From IMG/VR virus record IMGVR_UViG_3300044998_001419, positions 1 through 36,839 of that record: DNA of 36,839 nt; one strand, written 5' to 3'. Below the pieces are notes generated by a model, which was given only the letters and a program-made list of their open reading frames with translations, searched no databases and had not been told where the DNA came from. The translations under genes and the position numbers were made by a program. The stretch is from a virus. The stretch's first letter is position 1. Each line of letters starts with the position of its first letter. Positions 22,927 to 29,031 of this stretch are shown piece after piece.

Positions 22927-23679
22927 GTGAGCGAGAAGCCGACGTCGTGGGTGGAGCAGATGTGCCGTCATCTCGCCGAGGTCGAGCGGGAGACGACGGA
23001 GCAGTTAGGCGAGAAGGAACGTGGGTTCTTCGTGAACGTGGCGAACGACTGCATGGACATCGGCTTCGCCATCAGCCAGGCATACCCCGGCCAGTTCAAC
23101 CTCGTGTCGCACACCGCCTGGGGCGTCTTCAAAGAGGCGGCGTGGTTCCAGTTCCTGTTCGTCTCGGGCAACTACCCCCTGCTCTTGAGCCGGCTGCGGT
23201 ACGTGTGGGAGGCGGTGTTCCGGGCATACTTCGCGGAGAACTATCCGCTTCGAGGCAACCCGTTTTCGTGGGCCAATCCGGGGCCGTCGCCGGACGACAA
23301 GCTCGCGTGGCTGGAGGAGCACGGCCGGGATCTGGATTGGAACCGTTGCATCGAGCCGGTGCTCCGGGCGGTCTTCCCGCTTGCGGATCGGGAGCAGGAG
23401 GTCCGGGATCATTACCGCCGCCGGTGGGGCGAACTCCACAAGTACGTGCATGCGTCGGCGTACTTGGCGGGCCGCATGGTCGGGGAGTCGGCCCTCCACG
23501 TGACCGACAACTTTGATCGAGAGTGGGCGGAGGCGTGCGTCGCCATCGCCCACGACGTATTCGACCTCGTCTGGCTGGCGGTCTTGGGGCATCACCCCAG
23601 GGCGGCGGAGCGGATGGACCGGCTGTGTGGTGAGTACCCGGTCCTGAAGATGGTGTTCGAGAAGATGAGCGACGCCTGA
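22927..23679 (+). CDS. Plus-strand inserted gene, possible HEPN-like protein
   Basis: A 250-aa, largely helical soluble protein encoded against the direction of the head operon, between portal and large terminase. It has a long N-terminal helical section (MCRHLAEVERETTEQLGEKE), an aromatic middle (EAAWFQFLFVSGNYPLLLSRL) and a segment HYRRRWGELHKYVHAS. The R-W-G-E-L-H spacing matches the R-x4-H motif of HEPN ribonucleases, and 'LxKYVHxS' recalls DUF5677-like HEPN proteins, but this is a short-motif match only. The start is a GTG (22927). An opposite-strand gene inside a late operon is typical of phage cargo (morons) such as exclusion or toxin genes. Confidence 0.65.
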   Translation: MSEKPTSWVEQMCRHLAEVERETTEQLGEKERGFFVNVANDCMDIGFAISQAYPGQFNLVSHTAWGVFKEAAWFQFLFVSGNYPLLLSRLRYVWEAVFRAYFAENYPLRGNPFSWANPGPSPDDKLAWLEEHGRDLDWNRCIEPVLRAVFPLADREQEVRDHYRRRWGELHKYVHASAYLAGRMVGESALHVTDNFDREWAEACVAIAHDVFDLVWLAVLGHHPRAAERMDRLCGEYPVLKMVFEKMSDA

Positions 23680-23708
23680 CTTTCGGTCGGCCGCTTCGGC
23701 TCGTGCCG

Positions 23709-25478
23709 TCACGCGGGCAGGAGTCGGCGGTCGCGGAGCTTCCGGGTGACGAGGTCGCGGTGCCGATCCTGGAGTTCGGCCGGCGGGAGCTTGTCCGGGT
23801 CGATCGTGTTCGGCGGTCGGGTGCCCAGGAGTTGGTGGGCGGCGTTGACCGCGAGGGCCGCCTCGTCCTTCGTCGCGTAGTCCCCGAGGTCGATGGCCTC
23901 CCCCTCCCGTTCCAGGACGGCTTGCCACGAGTCGAACGACGGGACGAAGCGGACGCCGGTATAGTCCCCGGGGCGGTGGTCCGGTGGTTCCACGGGTTGC
24001 TGCCCGCCGACGACGAAGACGGTCGGGCTCCGCTTGTCCGGGAGCTGGACGGCCAGGAGGGCGGCGAGGGCTAGGGCCGTGTACCGGTCGTCGTGATTCC
24101 CGGCGGTGTGGTTGACCCGGTACATCCCGTTCGCCCGTTGCTCCTCGGTGATGAGGAGGGCGAGCTCGGTGTTCAGGTCTTCGGTGGTGCCGTCCGGGTT
24201 CCGGAGTTGGCCGGCGTGCGGGTACCAGGCGATCCGGGCGGACTCGACGAGCCCCTTCAGGTTCTCCGCGAGCTGCGTGTGGCCCCAGCCCTGGAAGGAG
24301 TACCGCGTGACCTTCAGCCCCTTCTTCTCCAGGTGCTGGGTGAGGAACTCGGCCTGGTGGTTGTCGAAGATCGCGTGCCGGATGCGGAAGGCGGCGACGG
24401 TGGCATCGGTCCAGCTCTGAACCTCGTCGAAGTCGATCCGACCGTCGGATGGGGCGACCCAGACCTTGAGGTGGTCGAGGACGACCCGGTCCCGTTCCCG
24501 GTGGGCGACGGCGATGACCGCCCGGTCGTGCGAGATGGCGAGGTCGCCAGCCAGGACGTAGGTGTGCCTGCGGTCGCCGCGGTGCCCGATGGCGAGCGTC
24601 GGGTCGGTGCAGGCGTCGATCTGGTCGCGGGTCAGGTACTGGGCTTCGGTCTCGCTCGGGTCCACCCAGACGTTGTCGAAGACCCGGCGGGCCATCGAGG
24701 GGGTGAGGCCGCGGCGGATCTCGGCGACCTTCGCCTCGGACATCCAGGACGCGAGCCGGACCCCCTCGGGGGACTCGTAGAAGTGCCAGGCCGGGCTGGT
24801 CCGGGCGAGTTCCCGGAGGGTCCACTGCCACTGATCGGGACCCTTGAGGCCGGCGTTGGTGATAACGATGAAGACGCAGTGGGGTCGCTTGCCGGCCCCG
24901 CCGAAGAGGACGTCGTAGAGTTCGCGGGACCGCCAGAAGGTGATCTCGTCCACGACGACCACGTCGGGGAGCAGGCCGGACGCGGTGTCGGCGTCGGAGG
25001 AGCGGATCTCCAGCTTCCCACCGGGGCCGATGACCTCCCAGTTGTTGAACCGGAGCCGGGCGTCGAGCCAGAGGTTTCGCTTGGCCTCGGCCTTCATCGC
25101 GTCCCGGATGATCCGGGCCTGGGTCTTGTCCGCCGCGGCGGCGTAGGCCTTGATCGGGTTCCGGGCGAAGGCGACGGACCAGTTCAGCAGCCGGCCGATG
25201 AGGGAGGACTTGTCGTGCCCCTTCGGGAGGGTGAACCAGAAGAAGAGGGGACCGTCGTAGTCGGGGCGGAAGCCGCAGGCGTACTCGATCGCCGGGACGA
25301 GCGGGCGGACGAGGGCGGTCTGCCAGGGCTCGCGGATGAGTGACCACCGGCGGGGAGGAGTCGAGTCGATGACGACGTGGTCGAGGTAGGCGGCCAGGGA
25401 GCGGCCGGCCTCTCGGCGGGCGAGTTCGTGGGCCGCGACGAGGGTGCGTTCCAGGGCTTCGCGGTCGAGGACGGGCAT
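23709..25478 (-). CDS. Terminase large subunit
   Basis: A 589-aa DNA-packaging motor: ATPase plus headful nuclease. Walker A-like LPKGHDKSSL lies at 84-93; it has Asp where the usual GKS/T glycine stands. Walker B VVVVDE is at 173-178, followed by a VFIVITNAG motif III region. The RNase H-like nuclease half shows Asp312 in VLAGDLAISHD, Asp372 in AIFDNHQAE, and a late DDRYTALALAALL motif. The ATG at 25478 is preferred because the longer version would run through the operator and start of the divergent CsoR-family gene. It is divergent from that cassette, with the start codons only 120 bp apart. Confidence 0.9.
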   Translation of the reverse strand: MPVLDREALERTLVAAHELARREAGRSLAAYLDHVVIDSTPPRRWSLIREPWQTALVRPLVPAIEYACGFRPDYDGPLFFWFTLPKGHDKSSLIGRLLNWSVAFARNPIKAYAAAADKTQARIIRDAMKAEAKRNLWLDARLRFNNWEVIGPGGKLEIRSSDADTASGLLPDVVVVDEITFWRSRELYDVLFGGAGKRPHCVFIVITNAGLKGPDQWQWTLRELARTSPAWHFYESPEGVRLASWMSEAKVAEIRRGLTPSMARRVFDNVWVDPSETEAQYLTRDQIDACTDPTLAIGHRGDRRHTYVLAGDLAISHDRAVIAVAHRERDRVVLDHLKVWVAPSDGRIDFDEVQSWTDATVAAFRIRHAIFDNHQAEFLTQHLEKKGLKVTRYSFQGWGHTQLAENLKGLVESARIAWYPHAGQLRNPDGTTEDLNTELALLITEEQRANGMYRVNHTAGNHDDRYTALALAALLAVQLPDKRSPTVFVVGGQQPVEPPDHRPGDYTGVRFVPSFDSWQAVLEREGEAIDLGDYATKDEAALAVNAAHQLLGTRPPNTIDPDKLPPAELQDRHRDLVTRKLRDRRLLPA

Positions 25479-25540
25479 GGCGGTCCCGGGTCGGGGAGGA
25501 TGACCCCGGATGGAACCTGACCGTGTGTCGGGGAGTGGAC

Positions 25541-25568
25541 TTGACCGGCCGGCCGCGATGCATAACAT
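25541..25568 (+). promoter_or_regulatory. Promoter of the metal/sulfide-response cassette
   Basis: A -35-like TTGACC (25541-25546) and a -10-like TAACAT (25563-25568) are spaced by 16 bases. The operator palindrome begins four bases further on, so bound repressor would overlap the start of transcription. Assignment is by eye. Confidence 0.5.
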
Positions 25569-25571
25569 AGG

Positions 25572-25590
25572 GGTAGGGAGTATCCCTACC
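25572..25590. promoter_or_regulatory. CsoR-type operator palindrome
   Basis: GGTAGGGA, spacer GTA, TCCCTACC is a perfect 8+8 inverted repeat ten bases before the start of the CsoR-family gene. Operators of CsoR/RcnR/CstR proteins are G/C-tract palindromes of this look, so autoregulation is the natural reading. Metal or persulfide binding to the repressor would release it. Confidence 0.75.
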
Positions 25591-25599
25591 GAGGTGGTC

Positions 25600-25890
25600 A
25601 TGGCAGAGAAGAAAGCGTTGCCGATCTTCACCGACGAGTTGAACCGGGACCTCCTGGATCGGCTGGCCCGGGTCGAGGGTCAGGTCCGAGGCGTCGCCAA
25701 GATGGTCGAGGGACAGCGGCCGTGCCTGGAGGTGCTCCAGCAGCTCGCGAGCGTCCAGGCGGCCCTGAAGGGCGTTACGAAGTCGGTCTTGAGGAACTAC
25801 CTGGAGCGGTGTGCGACCGACGCCATCCGGTCCGGGGACAACGCCGTTTACGACGAACTCATGGACGCCATCTACAAGTTCGTGAAGTGA
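25600..25890 (+). CDS. CsoR/RcnR/CstR-superfamily repressor
   Basis: A 96-aa all-helical repressor. The family signature is clear: LLDRLARVEGQVRGVAKMVE followed by CLEVLQQLASVQAALKGVTKSVLRNYLERC. Cys42 and Cys71 occupy the CsoR Cys36 and Cys65 positions (29 apart), but the copper-binding His61 position is Tyr67. A Cys-Cys pair without that His is the pattern of CstR persulfide sensors and would also suit a thiophilic metal such as mercury, rather than classical copper. It starts at the ATG at 25600, just after the operator, and is first of three plus-strand genes. Family firm; inducer inferred. Confidence 0.93.
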   Translation: MAEKKALPIFTDELNRDLLDRLARVEGQVRGVAKMVEGQRPCLEVLQQLASVQAALKGVTKSVLRNYLERCATDAIRSGDNAVYDELMDAIYKFVK

Positions 25891-25902
25891 GCGGGGTACG
25901 CT

Positions 25903-26349
25903 GTGGGCGATCCAAAACGATCGGGCTGGCGAGCGTGGCTGGCGACGGTCCCCGCGATGAGCGTGGCCCTGCTGCCCCGGTTCACCTGACTCTGCACGCT
26001 CCCCGCCTACGCGGGCCTCATCAGTTCGGTGGGGCTGGGCTTCCTGATGCAGACGGCATTCCTGTTGCCTCTGACGGTTCTCACCCTCGTCCTCGCCGTG
26101 GCCGCTCTCGGCTTCCGGGCGGGGAGGCGGCGAGGGATCGGTCCTTTCGCCTTGGGCGTCGTCGCGGCTGTCCTGCTCGTCGTCGGGAAGTTCGTCGTGG
26201 ACTCGAACCTCCTGATTTACGGTGGCATCGCAGCTCTGCTCGGTGCGTCCCTTTGGAACTCATGGCCGACTCGGAAGGAGCCGCCTTCCGAGGAGCTTTA
26301 CGAACTTGGAACGAGCATCGAGCGGGTTCATGACGGCTACGAAGCATAA
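25903..26349 (+). pseudogene. MerT-like membrane protein interrupted by in-frame TGA (or recoded)
   Basis: One reading frame runs from the GTG at 25903 to the stop at 26347-26349 with a single TGA at 25987-25989 (codon 29). Family-like sequence exists on both sides: WLATVPAMSVALLPRFT before, and LCTLPAYAGLISSVGLGFLM after, continuing LLPLTVLTLVLAVAALGF and ASLWNSWP. Small Hg/thiol transport-like proteins of this layout carry a cysteine motif just here (LPKLTCPxCWPAYAGL, from memory), and the TGA falls at the first cysteine position. Three membrane helices are predicted. An ATG at 26029 could make a shorter product without the motif. A 5-bp hairpin (CCCGC-CTAC-GCGGG) begins about 12 bases after the TGA. 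Nonsense pseudogene is the simplest reading; selenocysteine recoding is the alternative. Confidence 0.65.
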
Positions 26350-26440
26350 GGTCGAGGTTTTCAGTGCCGGATGACCGGTCTGACTCTACCGGGTTCAGGG
26401 TCGGTGGTTGTTTCCAGTGTCAACTTTGGAGGAACGCGTG

Positions 26441-26806
26441 ATGAACCGGAGGACGTGGCTGTGGGTGGCCCTGCTGGGCCTGCCCGTGGCGGTGGCCGGC
26501 GGCCTGGCGTATGCGAATAACTCGCAGGCCCGGACCTATACCTGCCCGCTAACGGGCGAGGTGCTCCCGTGTGAGAAGTGTTGTCCCCTGAACGGGGCGA
26601 CCGAGCCGACGAAAAAGGCCGAGGGGTTCACCTGCCCGGTCACCGGGGAGGAACTGCCCTGCGAGAAGTGCTGCCCTCTGAACGGGGCGAAGGCCGAGGT
26701 GAAGACCGAGGCGAAGAAGGACGAGGCCCAGCCGTACATCTGCCCGATCACCGGGGAAGAGCTGGGGTGCCCGAACTGCTGCCCGCTCAACAAGGCGAAG
26801 AAGTAA
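26441..26806 (+). CDS. Exported protein with three repeated four-cysteine motifs
   Basis: A 121-aa protein with a signal or anchor segment (WLWVALLGLPVAVAGGLAYA, residues 6-25) and then three copies of CPxTGExLxCxxCCPLN, at about 35-51, 65-81 and 101-117. That is twelve cysteines, each repeat offering four thiols, joined by Lys/Glu-rich linkers. Such density strongly suggests binding of a soft metal outside the cytoplasm. Third in the cassette after the CsoR-type repressor and MerT-like gene, with GGAGG before the ATG. Not a recognised named family; function inferred from cysteines and context. Confidence 0.8.
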   Translation: MNRRTWLWVALLGLPVAVAGGLAYANNSQARTYTCPLTGEVLPCEKCCPLNGATEPTKKAEGFTCPVTGEELPCEKCCPLNGAKAEVKTEAKKDEAQPYICPITGEELGCPNCCPLNKAKK

Positions 26807-26829
26807 ACGGTACTGATCGATCGGCCGGA

Positions 26830-26866
26830 GACGCCCGGGGATTTCTCCGGGCGTCGTTTCGTTTTT
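26830..26866 (+). terminator. Rho-independent terminator of the stress cassette
   Basis: A perfect 9-bp stem GACGCCCGG/CCGGGCGTC (26830-26838 and 26847-26855) with an 8-base loop, followed by GTTTCGTTTTT. It lies 23 bp after the cysteine-repeat gene and before the convergent phage genes, which insulates the cassette. Confidence 0.85.
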
Positions 26867-26909
26867 CCCGTCCAGCTTCTCAAGCGTCGTCGGGGTGGCT
26901 GAGACGTCC

Positions 26910-27548
26910 TCATAGGGCCTCGATGACCTCGACCCGGATTTCCTCCCGGCGTTCTTCCGACAGGGTGAGTTCGGCGTCGGGGATGATCCGGTGGTTCAGC
27001 GTGCAGTGGATGAGTTCCAGGTAGACGCGGGCGGCGTAGGCGGCCTCCTCCTCGCTGGCACCCCAGAAGAACACCCTGCCGGAGAGGGTACGGGACTCCC
27101 AGAGGTCGCCGTCGGCGTCGTAGGTGACCCGGGAGAACTGGCTGGTTCGGGGTTCGGGGGCCGAGTCTGGTTCACTCACCTCACTCGCCACTGAGGGAAT
27201 GAGGGGTTGGTCCGGTCTCCTCACCTCACTCGCAACTGAGGAGGTGAGGGATGGGGATGGGGACGGCATCGCTGTCGGGGTCGGTCGGGGGAGGAGATCG
27301 GGGTTGATCGCGGCGATGACCTGCTCCAGCCGCCGGACCCGTTCTTCCAGGTGAGTGTCGGCGGTGGGGGCCGGGGCGAGGCACTTTCCGCAGGAGTGGT
27401 CGCCGGGTCGTTTCAGGTTGTCCAGCCGCTTCTCGACGGGGTTCCCGCACGAGCACGTTCCCTTCCAGTAGCCCGACTTGCCGGGGACCGGGGCGGCGAG
27501 GGTGATCCGGCCGAAGGTCCGGCCGGCGTGGTTCTGCGTCGCAGGCAT
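26910..27548 (-). CDS. Zinc-ribbon phage protein with repeat-bearing linker
   Basis: A 212-aa protein. Residues 8-55 match the small zinc-ribbon domain common in phage proteins: AGRTFGRITLAAPVPGKSGY, CSCGN, a DNLKRPG segment and HSCGKC, giving four cysteines. A helix (LEERVRRLEQVIAAINPDL) and a Pro/Ser-rich linker follow; in the linker SVASEV appears twice, each encoded by a copy of a 30-bp DNA repeat also found outside genes. The C-terminus is an alpha/beta domain (SRTLSGRVFFWGASEEEAAY, then YLELIHCTLNHRIIPDAEL). Strong GGAGG site. Likely DNA-binding; exact role unknown. Confidence 0.7.
   Translation of the reverse strand: MPATQNHAGRTFGRITLAAPVPGKSGYWKGTCSCGNPVEKRLDNLKRPGDHSCGKCLAPAPTADTHLEERVRRLEQVIAAINPDLLPRPTPTAMPSPSPSLTSSVASEVRRPDQPLIPSVASEVSEPDSAPEPRTSQFSRVTYDADGDLWESRTLSGRVFFWGASEEEAAYAARVYLELIHCTLNHRIIPDAELTLSEERREEIRVEVIEAL
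27175..27204 (+). repeat. 30-bp palindromic repeat, copy 1
   Basis: CTCACCTCACTCGCCACTGA followed by GGGAATGAGG. Contains the CCTCA...TGAGG inverted arms. Lies inside the linker of the zinc-ribbon gene, encoding SVASEV on the minus strand; starts 45 bp (15 codons) before copy 2. Confidence 0.7.
27220..27249 (+). repeat. 30-bp palindromic repeat, copy 2
   Basis: CTCACCTCACTCGCAACTGA followed by GGAGGTGAGG. The most complete hairpin of the three: CTCACCTCA pairs with TGAGGAGGTGAG apart from a short bulge. Also encodes SVASEV within the zinc-ribbon gene. Confidence 0.7.
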
Positions 27549-27567
27549 GACGGTCCTCCGGTTGAGA

Positions 27568-28002
27568 TCACCGGTCGGCGAATTGTTCGAAGATCGTGTT
27601 GACCACGTTCCGCCACAGCCCCTTGATCAGTTCCTTCCGACCGTGAAGCGACGGCGGGGAGAGGCGTTCGACGACGGCCAGTTCGTCGCTCGCCGAAGTC
27701 AGCACGCATTGCAGGATCTGCGTCGCTAGGTCGGTGACTTCATGCCACAGGCTGGTAGGGTTGACCAACGACCGGCCGTCGGCGGTGTCCGCGAGAGCCT
27801 CTTCGAAGGCGGCCGCGGTGGTGGTCGCCAAGTACGCCCGCCGGATCGACCGGCCCATCTCCCGGTCGTTGCCGCGGAGGTAGTCGTACAGTCGGCCGCA
27901 GCCGTCGAGGTCGGCCTCTGCGACGGCGTTCCAGATGGCGTTGTTGAGAGCGTCCTGGGCCTCACTGAGTGGGGTCGGCGTGGGGAGTAGGTTGATCGGC
28001 AC
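27568..28002 (-). CDS. Hypothetical helical phage protein
   Basis: A 144-aa all-helical protein (LSEAQDALNNAIWNAVAEAD, RLYDYLRGNDREMGRSIRRA, DLATQILQCVLTSASDELAV, LIKGLWRNVVNTIFEQF). GTG start with AGGAG upstream. It sits between the probable small terminase and the zinc-ribbon gene, in the same direction. Not recognised. Confidence 0.65.
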   Translation of the reverse strand: MPINLLPTPTPLSEAQDALNNAIWNAVAEADLDGCGRLYDYLRGNDREMGRSIRRAYLATTTAAAFEEALADTADGRSLVNPTSLWHEVTDLATQILQCVLTSASDELAVVERLSPPSLHGRKELIKGLWRNVVNTIFEQFADR

Positions 28003-28049
28003 TGGCCGGCTCCTGAAGGGGTAGTTGGTGGGGGAACGGAGTCGGACCC

Positions 28050-28079
28050 CTCACCTCACTCGTCACTGAGGGGTTGAGG
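28050..28079 (+). repeat. 30-bp palindromic repeat, copy 3 (intergenic)
   Basis: CTCACCTCACTCGTCACTGA followed by GGGGTTGAGG, same orientation as the two copies at 27175 and 27220. This one lies between two minus-strand genes, so the repeat is conserved as DNA and is not just a protein repeat. Confidence 0.7.
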
Positions 28080-28111
28080 GCCGACTCCGAGCACTACCCG
28101 GGGGATTCGAA

Positions 28112-28588
28112 TCAGGCTGTGGCGGGAGCGGGCGAGGGGCCTTGCTGGGCCGGGTCGGAGGCGGGGATGATCCCGAGTTGTTCGACCATCGCCTTCAGGT
28201 CGTCGTCGGCCAGGTCCTTGAGCGGGGTGCTGACCTCGATCTTCTGCGGGCGGTACAACCCCTTCAGCTTGGCGATCATGTCCAGGGCCCGGAGCTTCGC
28301 CCCGGCCTTCACCCCCGAGCTGTGGAAGATGTCGAGCAGGCCGTCGAGCAGGAGTCGGGCCGCCTCGCGGTCGCTCATGTCGATGTCGGCGTGGAGTTCC
28401 TTCTCGGCCTCGGCCTTGTACCGGTACGCCGTTCGGAGGGAGACGTTGAAGGTCTTCGCGATCTCGGGGACGGCGGACATGGCGAAGCCGTGGTTGACCA
28501 GGATCTCCTTCGACTTGGAGATCCGTTCCCGGAGTTCGAGGTCGGTTGTGACTGTCCCGGTCCTCGGGGTTGGGTGTGGTACGGGCAT
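28112..28588 (-). CDS. Probable terminase small subunit
   Basis: A 158-aa DNA-recognition protein. It has an HTH (VPEIAKTFNVSLRTAYRYKA, about 39-58), a central helical stretch (DREAARLLLDGLLDIFHSSG), then AKLRALDMIAKLKGLYRPQK, a phrase typical of small terminases, and an acidic/Pro-rich tail that would contact the large subunit. It would bind the packaging initiation site. It is separated from the large terminase by the stress cassette and two small genes, whereas the pair is normally adjacent; this fits insertion of those genes. ATG start. Confidence 0.75.
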   Translation of the reverse strand: MPVPHPTPRTGTVTTDLELRERISKSKEILVNHGFAMSAVPEIAKTFNVSLRTAYRYKAEAEKELHADIDMSDREAARLLLDGLLDIFHSSGVKAGAKLRALDMIAKLKGLYRPQKIEVSTPLKDLADDDLKAMVEQLGIIPASDPAQQGPSPAPATA

Positions 28589-28615
28589 CGGGTCGCCTAC
28601 TGACAGGGCTCGTGG

Positions 28616-28966
28616 TCAGGCGGTGATCGCCGGGAGTACCCGGAACCGCCCGGCTTCGATCCGCTTCCGGTTCCCCGCGTCGAGCCGGGTCACCTCGTAG
28701 AAGTAGTCCCCGGCCAGGTTCTTGGTGTCGGCGGGGGCGAACCGGAACTCCAGTTTCCCGGCGGTCGCGTCGGTCTTCACGATCCCCCCGTTTGTGTCGG
28801 TGGTCTTGAGCAGGAGTGCGGGGCCGCGGTCGTACTCGTGCGGCTTCACCGTCAGGTGGATCGTCTGGTCGGTGATGTCCTCGGGTTCGCCGGTCAGGAG
28901 ATCGACGACCTGGCCGGGGACGACCTCGTCGGTGTTCTGCACGACTTCGATCAGGCCGGGGATCAT
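28616..28966 (-). CDS. Hypothetical beta-rich phage protein
   Basis: A 116-aa protein of repeated strands: DEVVPGQVVDLLTGEPEDIT, QTIHLTVKPHEYDRG, LEFRFAPADTKNLAGDYFYE and RIEAGRFRVLP. The 'DLTG...G.Y.YEV...' layout resembles Ig-like structural accessory domains in phages, for example small virion proteins. It starts at the ATG at 28966 and precedes the small-terminase gene. Function unproven. Confidence 0.6.
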   Translation of the reverse strand: MIPGLIEVVQNTDEVVPGQVVDLLTGEPEDITDQTIHLTVKPHEYDRGPALLLKTTDTNGGIVKTDATAGKLEFRFAPADTKNLAGDYFYEVTRLDAGNRKRIEAGRFRVLPAITA

Positions 28967-29031
28967 CGGGTTCGCTCACGCGGGCTCGGGGTGGTCCGAG
29001 CCCTACGGGGACCGATTGCTGAGGTAAGGGA

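Noticed and set aside
28095-28118. A TTCGAATC sequence resembling a tRNA T-loop or attachment core
   Set aside because: The flanking bases do not pair as a T-stem and no acceptor or anticodon stems are present; it spans the stop of the small-terminase gene.
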